Assembly: GCA_026705925.1 (NCBI GenBank)
Contig: JAPOZT010000037.1
Coordinates: forward strand, 1 to 64,000
Reading direction: 5' to 3'
DNA length: 64,000 nucleotides
DNA from: Gemmatimonadota bacterium
GTDB lineage: Bacteria > JAAXHH01
In this document: positions 8,436 to 17,630 of the stretch, one piece after another
How positions within the stretch are numbered: position 1 is the stretch's first letter
Layout of the letters: each line of letters starts with the position of its first letter
Notes under the pieces: model-generated
What the model saw: the letters and a program-made list of their open reading frames with translations, nothing else
What the model was told of the DNA's origin: nothing
Databases searched by the model: none
Position numbers and translations under genes: made by a program

Positions 8436-8838
8436 TTTTCCTTTTTAAAACGTGTTACCCGCTTCGAAACGGGCCTTCCGACTGACGTAGCCCGCCCAGG
8501 CGTGGCCCGCCCAAGCGTGGCCCGCCCGGGTGTGGCCCGCACCGGCGTGGACTGCTCTGACGAGGCCTTTCCCTGCCTGGCGTGGCCCGGCAGACCGCAT
8601 CCTCCTGCGTACCGTACCCGGTGTGCTCTCCCCTGTCGGCATCAATGATTTCCCCAGTTGCCGCAGACCCCAAAACCCACTTCCTCTGCAACCTTTCTTG
8701 ATTCGATCGAGTCGAAACGATCGACATCCGCCTGCATGTACGGCCGATCGAGCACGTCGAAAGCGGACCTGATTCGCACTGCCGCACGGACGCGCCGACT
8801 CACCCGAGTTCCTGCTCGAGACAGGATACCAAGCGATC
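8436..8838. other. Intergenic region tRNA-Phe to MacB-like permease
   Basis: These 403 bp hold a T-rich stretch after the tRNA, a near-palindrome CCCGCTTCGAAACGGG at 8458-8473, and an array of five degenerate 15-nt units (8487-8561). Open frames here on either strand are short, repeat-derived and unlike proteins. No gene is supported. Confidence 0.6.
8487..8561. repeat. Five degenerate 15-nt tandem units
   Basis: Units start at 8487, 8502, 8517, 8532 and 8547. The first four share GTGGCCCGCCCNNGC with one to four changes, and the fifth is more diverged. A further isolated copy starts near 8582. The array is intergenic. Confidence 0.8.
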
Positions 8839-11259
8839 ATGTTCCGCAACTACCTCACGATTGCCTATCGTAACGCCCTGCGCCACAAAGGTTACGCCGT
8901 AATCAACGTCATGGGGCTCGCGGTCGGGATGACCTGTTGCATCCTGATCCTGCTTTATATCCAGGACGAACTCGGTTATGACCGGTACGCGTCCCGCCAC
9001 GACCGCATCTACCGGCTCACCATGTCGATCGAGACGCCGGACAGGGCGGAAACCCGCACCGCGCGGAGTCCGACGGCGTGGGGGTGGATGCTGACCGACG
9101 CCTTCCCGGAAGTCGAAGGGTTCACCCGCATTAAGGCACCGCTGGTCTCCTGGCAGGTCACGTACGTGGATGGCAACAAACGGTTCAACGAGCCGGGTTT
9201 CTACTTCGCGGATCCCGGCATCCTGGACCTGTTCGACTTCAACCTGGTACGCGGCGACGCGAACACGGCCCTGAATGCCCCCAATACGGTGGTCATGACC
9301 GAATCCACGGCGGCCAGGTACTTCGGAGACGAGGATGCGCTGGACAAGGTGATCCGGATCGACAACACGTACGACTTGACCGTGACCGGCGTCATGGAAG
9401 ACGTGCCGCGCAATTCCCATATGACCTTCGGCTTCCTGGGGTCCTTCGAAACGCTCAACGTCAACCCCATCTACGGGGGAACGGATTACGGCCGGAATAC
9501 GCAGAACTTCGGCCCGGACCTGTACACCTACCTGCTACTCGCCGAAGGTTTCCCGCCCCAATCCCTCGATCCGAAACTGGCAGAGTTCATCGAATCGCGC
9601 TACGGACCGGCCCTGGACCAGTTCAACGCGCAAATCGAAGCCGTGCTTCAGCCGCTGACCAGTATTCACCTGCACTCGAACCTCGACAGTGAACTCGGCG
9701 CGAACAGCGATATCGCCTACATCTACATCTTCTCGGCCGTTGCGTTCTTTCTCCTGCTGATCGCCTGCATCAACTTCATGAACCTGGCGACGGCCCGTTC
9801 CGCCGGCCGCGCCCGGGAAGTCGGCATACGCAAGGTGCTGGGGGCGTTCCGCGTTCAGCTGATCGGCCAGTTCATGGGCGAATCCACGATCATGGCGGTG
9901 CTGTCACTGGTCGTGGCTGTGGGCCTGGTCTATGCGTTTCTGCCCGCGTTCAACGCCCTGGCCGGCAAGGAACTGGTCTTTGCCTTCGACGATATGGGCA
10001 TGGCATTCGGCCTGGTCGGCATCGTGGTACTGGCCGGTGCGCTGGCCGGCAGCTATCCGGCGCTGTTCCTGTCGTCGTTCCAACCCGTCGCCGTGCTGAA
10101 GGGCTCCTCCAGGGCGGGCGCGGTGAATACGAACCTGCGGAAGATCCTGGTCGTGCTGCAGTTCGTGATATCGGTCGTGTTCATCATCGGCACGGGCGCG
10201 GTGGCGGATCAGATGCGGTTCGTGCAGAACAAACACCTGGGATTCGAGAAAGAACAGCTGGTGGTCATGCCGCTCGGAGATCCCAGGCAGCGCCTGATCT
10301 ACAATACCTACAAGGATAAGATCGCCGGCTATCCCGACGTACTGGGCGTCACGGTGGCGAACGAAATGCCGGGTGGCCTGGTGAACGACATCCTCTTCAC
10401 GCCGGACGGCGCGCCGGAAGAGGAACTGGTCCGCATCAACAACATGTGGATCGATCACGATTTCATCCGCACGATGGGCATCGAGCTCACGGCGGGACGC
10501 GATTTCTCCAGGTCCTTTCCAACGGATACGCTGCAGGCGTTCGTGATCAACGAGGCCGCCGTGAAGTGGTTGGGCTGGGAAGGCGCTCCGCTCGACAAGA
10601 AGATTCGCCTGGGCAACTTCAAGGACGGCCGGGTCATCGGTGTCGTGCGGGACTTCCACGTGCGGTCGCTGCACAGCGGCATCGAACCGATGATGCTGCA
10701 ACTGGCGCCCGGTCCGGACCCGCTCCACTATCTCGCGATCAGGATCGCCGCGGATGACGTGGCCGGAACGATGGGATTCCTGGAAAGCAGCTGGCGCGAG
10801 GTCTATCCGGACGATTCGTTCACGTATTCCTATCTCGACGAGGACTTCAACCGGCTGTACCAGAATGAAGCGCGGCAGGGAAGCATCTTTCGCAGCTTTT
10901 CCCTCCTGGCCGTCTTCATCGCGTGCCTGGGCCTGTTGGGACTCGCTTCCTTCACGGCGGAACAACGCACCCGGGAAATCGGCGTGCGGAAAGTGCTGGG
11001 GGCATCGGCTTCCGGCATCGTCGCGCTGCTTTCGAAGGAATACGTCCGGCTGGTCGTGTACGCCAACCTCATCGCCTGGCCCATCGCCTACTTCGTGATG
11101 AACGACTGGCTCGATGGCTTCGCGTACCGTACGGACCTTTCTCCCTGGATATTCGTACTCGCCGCGGCACTGGCCATCGCCGTCACGATGCTTACCGTAA
11201 GCTACCGGGCCGTCACCGTCGCCCACACCGATCCCGTGGACGCTTTGCAGCACGAGTGA
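8839..11259 (+). CDS. MacB/FtsX-type ABC transporter permease (two FtsX domains)
   Basis: An 806-residue membrane protein. The N-terminus (FRNYLTIAYRNALRHKGYAV) and first membrane helix are followed by a large extracytoplasmic MacB_PCD domain (about 50-270). Three membrane helices form the first FtsX domain (about 285-430), with RAREVGIRKVLGA. A second periplasmic domain and a second FtsX set follow (about 680-800), with TREIGVRKVLGAS and a final TDPVDAL. This long two-domain form is typical of mechanotransmission-type permeases in Bacteroidetes and related phyla, which move lipoproteins or peptides rather than classical solutes. No ATPase gene is adjacent, so the partner must lie elsewhere. 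The start is the first ATG before the conserved N-terminus. Confidence 0.92.
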   Translation: MFRNYLTIAYRNALRHKGYAVINVMGLAVGMTCCILILLYIQDELGYDRYASRHDRIYRLTMSIETPDRAETRTARSPTAWGWMLTDAFPEVEGFTRIKAPLVSWQVTYVDGNKRFNEPGFYFADPGILDLFDFNLVRGDANTALNAPNTVVMTESTAARYFGDEDALDKVIRIDNTYDLTVTGVMEDVPRNSHMTFGFLGSFETLNVNPIYGGTDYGRNTQNFGPDLYTYLLLAEGFPPQSLDPKLAEFIESRYGPALDQFNAQIEAVLQPLTSIHLHSNLDSELGANSDIAYIYIFSAVAFFLLLIACINFMNLATARSAGRAREVGIRKVLGAFRVQLIGQFMGESTIMAVLSLVVAVGLVYAFLPAFNALAGKELVFAFDDMGMAFGLVGIVVLAGALAGSYPALFLSSFQPVAVLKGSSRAGAVNTNLRKILVVLQFVISVVFIIGTGAVADQMRFVQNKHLGFEKEQLVVMPLGDPRQRLIYNTYKDKIAGYPDVLGVTVANEMPGGLVNDILFTPDGAPEEELVRINNMWIDHDFIRTMGIELTAGRDFSRSFPTDTLQAFVINEAAVKWLGWEGAPLDKKIRLGNFKDGRVIGVVRDFHVRSLHSGIEPMMLQLAPGPDPLHYLAIRIAADDVAGTMGFLESSWREVYPDDSFTYSYLDEDFNRLYQNEARQGSIFRSFSLLAVFIACLGLLGLASFTAEQRTREIGVRKVLGASASGIVALLSKEYVRLVVYANLIAWPIAYFVMNDWLDGFAYRTDLSPWIFVLAAALAIAVTMLTVSYRAVTVAHTDPVDALQHE

Positions 11260-11360
11260 ACCGTCCGCGCCCCACGAGTCAATTTCAGGTTTGACGACCT
11301 CCCCATTCGACTGTAGATTCCTCGACCGGGCGCCAGCCCTCTCGATGACGCACTCAGACT

Positions 11361-11420
11361 GCTGCTCAGGTAGTCAGTCTGGCGATCAGGTAGCCAGGCA
11401 GGCGCTCAGGTAGATGGTAC
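11361..11420. repeat. Three degenerate 20-nt tandem units after permease gene
   Basis: Units 11361-11380, 11381-11400 and 11401-11420 share G(C/G)NG(C/A)TCAGGTAG. They lie about 100 bp after the permease stop and just before the PhyH-HEAT gene. Unit length is not a multiple of three. Confidence 0.78.
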
Positions 11421-11432
11421 GTCCCCGGGCGC

Positions 11433-13478
11433 ATGCCTTCGGACCTTTATGCGACCCAGACATCGCTCATCACGGTGCATCGAGTGAGCCTGCCAGGCCG
11501 AACGGGAAAGACAGCGCTGATCGTGGCTACGAAAACCTATGCTTCGCTGCCTTACACCGAACCGGACCACCTCGTCCGGGATTTCGCCAGTCGCGGCATC
11601 ATCGCCCTGCCGCCGGAAAGCCTCGGCATCCCCGAAGAGATCCACCAACGCATCTACACGCTGGAGAAGCAGGCCTACCTGGCAAGAGAATCGGTGACGC
11701 CGGGCGGCATACCGGAAGTCCTGGAGGTCATCAACGCGCCGGGAGTGGTCGACGCCTGCAACCGGATCGTGGGCCGGAACTGGGCCATCGTCCCCTTCAC
11801 CCACAACGCCTCCTTTGCGAGCGGCGCCCGGGACCAGCACTGGCACAAGGACGACAACGGTCCGTACAACGGCCGCAAGCAGCGCCATCACCAGGCCGTG
11901 CAGATCGAGATGCTCTACTATCCCCAGGACGTGACCGAAGTCATGGGCCCCACGGCCACCGTGCCCTACTCCCACTACTGGACGTACAACCACGAAGAAA
12001 ACCACGACAATTTCGCCGGCGCCGACCATCTCGATTTCGAATATCAAATCAGCGGGATGGAGGGCGTCCCGGTGAGCGGCCCCGATTCCGAATATGACTG
12101 GGAGGACGTCGTCCACCGGCGTACGGCCCACGACATCCGGATGCGGGAAGCCGTGGTGAACACGGGTTGGCCCCTCGTGAAACCCCTCGAGGCGGCGCCG
12201 CTGCGGGCGGGCAGCGTGCTGCTCTACTCCCACAACACGTTCCACCGGGGGAATCACCGGAGAGACGACTGGCGCTTGTGGGACGACCATCCTCGCTTCA
12301 TGTGGCGATTCTGGATCTATCGGACCACCGAACCGGACAGCGATGACCGCGATGAGAACGGAGAAATCGCCTGGCACGAAATCGGCGTAGATCCCCTGAC
12401 CGGGGTCGACCTGCGCGACGCGAACAACGACACGACCGTGGTCTGGAGATACCACAATCACTGGATGCGGACTGGACGGACGCCGCCGCCGCGGTCCGAA
12501 GCCCGGGCGCTGCCCCCGGCGGGACGGGAAGCGGAGGCCGGTGAACTGGCCGAACAAATGGATGTCATGGGTGACGAAGCGGAACCTCTGCGTATCGGTG
12601 CGGCCTACCGACTGGCCTCGATCGGGAACGACGCACTGGCCGTCAAGCATCTCGGCACAGCACTCTACAGTCACCGGGAGAGTGTCCGCCGCGCGGCGAC
12701 TTACGGCCTGATCGCCGTCGGGAAGCAGGCCACGGAAACCTTTGTCGAAGCGACGAAGTCACCGGTCAAATGGGTCAGGAAGGCCGGTGCGTACGGATTG
12801 GGCGACTGTGCGCCGCTTACAGATGAAGTTATGGCCGCCGTCACATCGCTGCTGGATCACGACCCCTCCGTGTACGTCCGCGCCGTCGCCGCGGGGACGC
12901 TGGGCTGCCTGGGCCGGCGCGCCGCGGGGACGGGCGTTGGGCAGTCCCTGGTGCCCCGGTGTTTCGAGGCGCTGGTCCGCAGTCTCGAACGGGAAGAAAA
13001 CCGGTTGAGCATGGACCTTGCCCAGCAGCGGAGTATCAAGTTCGTACGACCCACCGACGCGTGCGACGTCTGCGAGGGCAACGGCGTCGACATGGGCCTC
13101 GAGCGATTCGATCCGGTGCGCTCCGCGGTGCGGGAGAACGCCCTCTGGTCCATGGTCATCCTCTGTTCCCACGGGGCAGGCCTTGCGGGCGATGCGCTGG
13201 ATGCCACCATCGATGCCCTGGCAGAGGTGGTGCGCAGCGACCGAAACGTCATCTGCGTGGGGTTCGCCATGGACGCCCTCAATCGCCTGGCCAACCTGGA
13301 AACCGGTGGGCCGGAAACCGGTGGGGCGAATACCGGTGGGTCCTCGGCGGCTTCCCTCGACCGGCTGCGGGCGGACCTACTCGACATCCTGGGCGAGTCC
13401 CCTATCCGGTGCTGGGAGGCGCTCGTACGCGGCGGCCTGAGTACGGAGTATCTTTCCACGTTCACTGAAGCCGGTTAG
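11433..13478 (+). CDS. Phytanoyl-CoA dioxygenase-like domain fused to HEAT repeats
   Basis: A 681-residue fusion. The first half (about 40-300) is a PhyH-type Fe(II)/2-oxoglutarate dioxygenase. His138 and Asp140 in HWHKDD form the HxD pair, and His271 in SHNTFHRG is the distal iron ligand. An arginine for 2-oxoglutarate follows in RFMWRFWIYR. The second half (about 385-680) is built of HEAT-like helical repeats (YRLASIGNDALAVKHLG, VRRAATYGLIAVGK, KWVRKAGAYGLGD) with an inserted CDVCEGNG. Near the C-terminus, ETGG-type units repeat three times (13296-13340). A GTG at 11523 is a possible later start, since the dioxygenase fold only begins near residue 40. Substrate is unknown. Hydroxylation of a small molecule bound with a partner protein is one inference. 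Confidence 0.86.
   Translation: MPSDLYATQTSLITVHRVSLPGRTGKTALIVATKTYASLPYTEPDHLVRDFASRGIIALPPESLGIPEEIHQRIYTLEKQAYLARESVTPGGIPEVLEVINAPGVVDACNRIVGRNWAIVPFTHNASFASGARDQHWHKDDNGPYNGRKQRHHQAVQIEMLYYPQDVTEVMGPTATVPYSHYWTYNHEENHDNFAGADHLDFEYQISGMEGVPVSGPDSEYDWEDVVHRRTAHDIRMREAVVNTGWPLVKPLEAAPLRAGSVLLYSHNTFHRGNHRRDDWRLWDDHPRFMWRFWIYRTTEPDSDDRDENGEIAWHEIGVDPLTGVDLRDANNDTTVVWRYHNHWMRTGRTPPPRSEARALPPAGREAEAGELAEQMDVMGDEAEPLRIGAAYRLASIGNDALAVKHLGTALYSHRESVRRAATYGLIAVGKQATETFVEATKSPVKWVRKAGAYGLGDCAPLTDEVMAAVTSLLDHDPSVYVRAVAAGTLGCLGRRAAGTGVGQSLVPRCFEALVRSLEREENRLSMDLAQQRSIKFVRPTDACDVCEGNGVDMGLERFDPVRSAVRENALWSMVILCSHGAGLAGDALDATIDALAEVVRSDRNVICVGFAMDALNRLANLETGGPETGGANTGGSSAASLDRLRADLLDILGESPIRCWEALVRGGLSTEYLSTFTEAG
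13296..13340. repeat. Three 15-nt tandem units in PhyH-HEAT C-terminus
   Basis: Units 13296-13310, 13311-13325 and 13326-13340 all end in ACCGGTGGG and encode LETGG, PETGG and ANTGG. They keep frame and lie about 45 residues before the stop. Confidence 0.82.
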
Positions 13479-13510
13479 CCCGGCTTTAAGATTTCCGTAA
13501 CACTATTCAC

Positions 13511-13559
13511 GCCGCGCAACGTACACCGCGCTAACTGCTAACTATGCCGCGCAACGTAC
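13511..13559. repeat. Direct repeat GCCGCGCAACGTAC in spacer
   Basis: The 14-mer occurs at 13511-13524 and again at 13546-13559, a 35-bp period, in the spacer between the PhyH-HEAT stop and the ABC ATPase start. Confidence 0.7.
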
Positions 13560-13596
13560 GCCCGGACCGTATCGCGCCAAAGCGCCGTCTTTCCAG

Positions 13597-14592
13597 GTGA
13601 CTGCCGTGCCCCACATCCTCGTCGACAACATCGTCAAGACCTTCCGGATCGCCCAGCGGCGCCCCGGCCTCTGGGGCGCGCTACACGGGGTCGTGCGCCG
13701 CGAATACCGGGCAATCAGGGCCCTGGACCGCGTCTCCTTCGAACTGGATCCGGGAGAACTGGTGGGCTATATCGGTCCCAACGGGGCGGGCAAGTCCACG
13801 ACCGTAAAAGTCCTCTCTGGCATCCTGGTGCCCGATTCGGGACGGTGCGAGATCGACGGCCGCATCCCGTGGCGCAACCGGATTGCCAATGCGGCCAATA
13901 TCGGCGTGGTGTTCGGCCAGCGGACCCAGTTGTGGTGGGATCTGCCCGTTATCGAGTCCTTCGATCTGCTTCGGGACATCTACCGGATCGGGAGCGGCGA
14001 TTACGAACGGGCCCGGGACGAACTCGCAGCGCTCATGGATCTGGAACCGCTTTACGACGTCCCGGTGCGCCAGCTCAGTCTCGGTCAACGCATGCGGTGC
14101 GACCTTGCCGCGGCCCTGCTGCACGCGCCTTCGGTGCTCTTCCTGGACGAGCCCACCATCGGCCTGGACGCCGTTTCCAAGCTTGCCGTGCGGGATTTCA
14201 TCAAGCGGCTGAACCGGGAACGGGGCGTCACCGTCGTGCTGACCACCCATGACATGGACGACATCGAGGCCCTTTGCGACCGGGTGATGGTGATCGGACA
14301 CGGGAAGATCCTGTCCGACAGCACGCTGGACGACCTTCGCGCCCGCGTCACCCGGGAGCGCCGCCTCATCATTGACCTGCTCGACGAAGGCCAGGCGATC
14401 GAGGATCCGGACGTCACCTTCATCTCGCGCAGCGGCAACCGCGTCCACCTGCAGTTCGATCCGGACCGCGTCCCGACGGCTGCGCTGATCAGCCGGATCA
14501 CGGCGAAGTACGCCATCAAGGACCTGTTCGTCGAGAACCCGCCCATCGAAGAGATCATCTCCCGGCTGTACGACGAACACGAACTCCGATAA
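13597..14592 (+). CDS. ABC-2 exporter ATP-binding protein
   Basis: A 331-residue ATPase. The Walker A motif GPNGAGKST lies at 60-68. The signature is LSLGQRMR, Walker B is VLFLDEPTIGLD, and the switch histidine is in LTTHDMDD. The N-terminal extension (TFRIAQRRPGLWGALHGVVRREY) and the C-terminal domain after the ATPase fit the daunorubicin/viologen-exporter type of ATPase. It is followed 12 bp later by two ABC-2 permease genes, giving a complete ATPase plus heterodimeric permease exporter. The start is a GTG at 13597; a GTG at 13606 would be equally possible. The exported compound is unknown. Confidence 0.93.
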   Translation: MTAVPHILVDNIVKTFRIAQRRPGLWGALHGVVRREYRAIRALDRVSFELDPGELVGYIGPNGAGKSTTVKVLSGILVPDSGRCEIDGRIPWRNRIANAANIGVVFGQRTQLWWDLPVIESFDLLRDIYRIGSGDYERARDELAALMDLEPLYDVPVRQLSLGQRMRCDLAAALLHAPSVLFLDEPTIGLDAVSKLAVRDFIKRLNRERGVTVVLTTHDMDDIEALCDRVMVIGHGKILSDSTLDDLRARVTRERRLIIDLLDEGQAIEDPDVTFISRSGNRVHLQFDPDRVPTAALISRITAKYAIKDLFVENPPIEEIISRLYDEHELR

Positions 14593-14604
14593 ATCCGGAC
14601 AGGC

Positions 14605-15411
14605 ATGATGCAATCCTTCGTTCTCCCCTACACGGCCGTGCTGTCCGCCCGTTTCCGCATGATCCTCCAGTACCGGGCCGCGGCCATTGCCGGGTTCGTC
14701 ACGCAGATCGGCTGGGGCGCGATCCGCGTCATGGCCATGGAAGCGTTCTACCGGTCAACGAGCGCACCCCAGCCCATGCACCTCGAGGACGTGGTGACCT
14801 ACATCTGGCTGGGCCAGGCGCTGCTCGGCCTGCTTCCCTGGAATCCGGACACGGAGATCCGCAACATGGTGCGGTCGGGTACCGTGGCCTATGAACTCGT
14901 CCGACCCGTGAACCTTTATACCTACTGGTTTTCCCGGTCTATGGCATTCCGGCTCGCGCCGACCTTCATGCGTTCCATCCCGCTGGCGATCCTGGCGCTG
15001 CTCTTTTTCGGGATGCAGGCGCCCGCCTCGCCCGAAGCCCTGCTGTTCTGGCTCGCGGCGACCGTCGGCGCGGTGCTGCTAAGTACGGCCCTCACCGTGA
15101 TCCTGTCCATCACGCTGATGTGGACGATTTCCGGGGAAGGCGTATCCTTTCTGGTCTCACCGCTCATCTATTTCCTGGCGGGGATGGTCATCCCCCTGCC
15201 CCTCTTTCCCGACTGGGCGCAGCGCGTACTCGATATCCTGCCGTTCCGCGGCATCTGCGACGCGCCGTTCAGGTTGTACATGGGCCATATCCCTGCCACG
15301 GAAGCCTGGGCCGTGCTTTTTCACCAACTGATCTGGATCGTCATCCTGGTCGCATTCGGCGCGTGGCTGCTCTCGAAAGCAACCCGCCGGCTGGTCGTAC
15401 AGGGAGGTTGA
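14605..15411 (+). CDS. ABC-2 family exporter permease, first subunit
   Basis: A 268-residue permease of the ABC2_membrane_6 (DUF990) type with about six membrane helices. The N-terminal cytosolic helix (YTAVLSARFRMILQYRAAAIAG) and the conserved WLGQALLGLLPWN and YELVRPVNLYTYWFSR segments resemble the VpeB/VpeC-like permease pairs. It begins 12 bp after the ATPase and ends 3 bp before the second permease, whose ribosome binding site lies inside its last codons. Together the three genes are an operon. Confidence 0.9.
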   Translation: MMQSFVLPYTAVLSARFRMILQYRAAAIAGFVTQIGWGAIRVMAMEAFYRSTSAPQPMHLEDVVTYIWLGQALLGLLPWNPDTEIRNMVRSGTVAYELVRPVNLYTYWFSRSMAFRLAPTFMRSIPLAILALLFFGMQAPASPEALLFWLAATVGAVLLSTALTVILSITLMWTISGEGVSFLVSPLIYFLAGMVIPLPLFPDWAQRVLDILPFRGICDAPFRLYMGHIPATEAWAVLFHQLIWIVILVAFGAWLLSKATRRLVVQGG

Positions 15412-15414
15412 AGG

Positions 15415-16218
15415 ATGGCGAACCCGCTTGCACTGTATTCCCATTACGTGAGCATCTCCCTGCGAAGCCAGATGCAGTACCGGGTTTCGTTCCTGCTCGG
15501 CACCCTGGGCCAGCTGTTCAGCACGGGGGTGGAGTTCATCGGCATCCTCGCCCTGTTCGACCGCTTCGGCAGCCTGAACCAGTGGTCGCTCGCCGAGGTC
15601 GCCTTCTTCTACGGGATCGTCAACGTGGCCTTCGCCGTAACCGACATGCTGTCCCGCGGTTTCGACCACGTGGGCCAGCTGGTGCGCACCGGCGAGTTCG
15701 ACCGCATGCTGCTCAGGCCCCGGAGCACCGTGCTCCAGCTGATCGGCCAGGAATTCACCCTGAAGCGGCTTGGGCGTTTCCTGCAGGGCGGCGCCGTGCT
15801 GCTCTGGGCGGCAATTTATCTGGACATCGACTGGTCTCCATCGGTCGTGGCCCTCACGGTGATCACGATAGGCTGCGGCGCTTGCTTCTTTCTGGGGCTG
15901 TTCATCAATATCGGCACGGTGTCCTTCTGGACCACGGAGACCCTCGAGCTCATGAACGTGTTGACCTACGGCGGCATCGAGGCTTCGAAATACCCGCTCG
16001 CCATATACCGTGCCTGGTTCCGCCGGTTCTTCACCATGGTGATCCCCATGGGATGCGTGACCTATTTCCCGGTCTTGGCGATCCTCGGCCGGTCCGATCC
16101 GCTGGGCACGTCTCTCGCGTTTCAGTACCTGGCCCCCTTGTTCGGCCTGTTCTATTTCATCCTGTCGCTGTTTATCTGGCGACTCGGACTCCGGCATTAT
16201 CGATCGACGGGCAGCTAG
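15415..16218 (+). CDS. ABC-2 family exporter permease, second subunit
   Basis: A 267-residue partner permease. The start ATG follows GGAGGTTGAAGG at close spacing. The protein has about six membrane helices and the LVRTGEFDRMLLRPRSTVLQ segment that corresponds to YELVRPVN in the first subunit. This marks it as a paralogue, so the channel should be a heterodimer. GGIEASKYPLAIYRAWFRRFFT and a final helix with IWRLGLRHYRSTGS are typical of the family. It is the last gene of the three-gene exporter, and a 146-bp spacer follows. Confidence 0.9.
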   Translation: MANPLALYSHYVSISLRSQMQYRVSFLLGTLGQLFSTGVEFIGILALFDRFGSLNQWSLAEVAFFYGIVNVAFAVTDMLSRGFDHVGQLVRTGEFDRMLLRPRSTVLQLIGQEFTLKRLGRFLQGGAVLLWAAIYLDIDWSPSVVALTVITIGCGACFFLGLFINIGTVSFWTTETLELMNVLTYGGIEASKYPLAIYRAWFRRFFTMVIPMGCVTYFPVLAILGRSDPLGTSLAFQYLAPLFGLFYFILSLFIWRLGLRHYRSTGS

Positions 16219-16364
16219 CGCGCGTTGGTCTCTGCCGATCAAATCGATGGCCGGGCTTTTCGTCTCGGCAGCCGGCCGGCTCGACGACCGGGCTCAGCAC
16301 GAAGATCCGGACTGCGCGCCGTCCTTCTTGACGATGTCCCAGGCCGCCTGTTTATTGGTCCGAT

Positions 16365-16856
16365 ATGGCGAACAACAGGCAGTACCGATCCGATACGCTG
16401 TTCGTGGGTACCCGCGGCGTCAAGGAGTACCGGGCCAGCATACCCCGCTGGGTAAACGGTTCCGATTCCGTGCTCGAAATCGGCTGTGAATGGGGCACGA
16501 CCACCACGATCATCGCCGAACACGCCGCAGCCGTAATCGGTACGGACGTCAGCCCTGTGGTCATCGAACGGGCCCGGGAACGCCACCCCCACATCCGGTT
16601 TGAAACGCTGGACGCCTTCGACGTGCGGGCCGCCCTCGAATTGAACGTGGACTTCAACAAAATCTACATAGACATGTCCGGGATTTCCGGATACCGGTCG
16701 CTGCTGGATCTGATCGCCCTGCTGAACAGCTACGCCGCCGTATTGCGACCGGAAGCGATTGTGGTCAAGAGCGGCGCCCTGAAGCACTTCGCCTCCCGTT
16801 GCGTTTCCTTCGGGGATGATGGAGCCTGGCATGAGCGCGCCCATGACCGCCAGTAA
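16365..16856 (+). CDS. Small class I SAM-dependent methyltransferase-like protein
   Basis: A 163-residue protein with a Rossmann-type SAM motif I (SVLEIGCEWGTTT), motif II acidic residue (VIGTDVSP), and a motif near VDFNKIYIDMSGISGYRSLLDLI. The length is shorter than typical for the fold (about 200 or more), and the end (FGDDGAWHERAHDRQ) overlaps the next gene, so the C-terminal part of the sheet may be reduced. Substrate is unknown. Binding of SAM is plausible; activity is not certain. It is separated from the ABC exporter by 146 bp and overlaps the DUF218 gene, with which it is probably co-transcribed. Confidence 0.75.
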   Translation: MANNRQYRSDTLFVGTRGVKEYRASIPRWVNGSDSVLEIGCEWGTTTTIIAEHAAAVIGTDVSPVVIERARERHPHIRFETLDAFDVRAALELNVDFNKIYIDMSGISGYRSLLDLIALLNSYAAVLRPEAIVVKSGALKHFASRCVSFGDDGAWHERAHDRQ

Positions 16857-17625
16857 TCCACGCGACGCCCATCGGCGAAAAACGGGCGTCCTCGTCCATG
16901 GATACAATCTGCATGCCGCCCTGTGGGAGGACGTGGCCTGGGGAACGCCGCCGGAACGGATCGGCCGCGTGCCCATGGGCGTGTTCGTGGCCCTGAGCGA
17001 GCAGGCGGACGTGATGGTCTTCGGCTCGGGCGCCTCGGAAAAGGACGGGTTGCTCGAATCCGAGGCGGCAGTCCGGCTATTGTGGGATCGGTTCGACGAA
17101 CTCGCCGGATTCGCGGTTTTCAAGGGCTGGGAGTCCGAGTTGACCCGTCCGGCGGCGGCCGGCGGGTTCAGGCAGCGGATCGAATCCATGCTGCACCTGG
17201 ACCGGGCGTCGAAGAACACCCGTGACGAAATCGCCCATGCCGGCCGGATTTTCGTCGACCGGAACGTGGAGCGGGTCATCCTGGTTTCGAGCCCGACCCA
17301 TCTGCCGCGGTGCCTGAGGGACGCCTGTGCGGTCTACGGGGAAGACGGGGCCATGTCCGGTCTGCTGCGGGAACTCTACGCCGCACCAAGCGTCACCGGT
17401 TACCCGGGATACTCGGCGGACGACGTGACCATCTTCGAACCGCCCCATCGACCGGACAGGCCGGACCACCCAGGCTACCGGGACCGCTCAGGATGCCCGG
17501 ACCGCCCGGGCCGTTCAGCAGCGGACATGAGCCGGGTGGTCGCCCGGGTGCACGATGTCCCGGAAAACCAGCGCGACCGGTTCGTCCGGCGCCTGGACGA
17601 CCTGCTACAGGAATTCGAGGTGTAA
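16831..17625 (+). CDS. DUF218/YdcF-like (ElyC/SanA family) protein
   Basis: A protein of 264 residues from the ATG at 16831, chosen because GGAG lies 8 nt upstream. In-frame ATGs at 16816 and 16819 are alternatives. Family marks are VLVHGYNLHA at the start, VMVFGSGAS, the conserved SKNTRDEIAHA, and VERVILVSSPTHLPRCLRDA. Relatives ElyC and SanA act in envelope carbon-lipid handling, but many are unstudied; no signal peptide is seen here. A low-complexity insert of RPDRPDHPGYRDRSG-type repeats (near 17440-17530) interrupts the C-terminal third. It overlaps the methyltransferase gene by 26 bp. Confidence 0.78.
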   Translation: MSAPMTASNPRDAHRRKTGVLVHGYNLHAALWEDVAWGTPPERIGRVPMGVFVALSEQADVMVFGSGASEKDGLLESEAAVRLLWDRFDELAGFAVFKGWESELTRPAAAGGFRQRIESMLHLDRASKNTRDEIAHAGRIFVDRNVERVILVSSPTHLPRCLRDACAVYGEDGAMSGLLRELYAAPSVTGYPGYSADDVTIFEPPHRPDRPDHPGYRDRSGCPDRPGRSAADMSRVVARVHDVPENQRDRFVRRLDDLLQEFEV

Positions 17626-17630
17626 AGCCT

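Noticed and set aside
8487..8561. CRISPR-like array
   Set aside because: Units follow each other without spacers and are degenerate, and no cas gene is present. The same holds for the other arrays in the window.
8348..8849. Minus-strand frames over tRNA-Phe and the following spacer
   Set aside because: One translates the complement of the tRNA, a common false call. The others are built from the 15-nt repeats.
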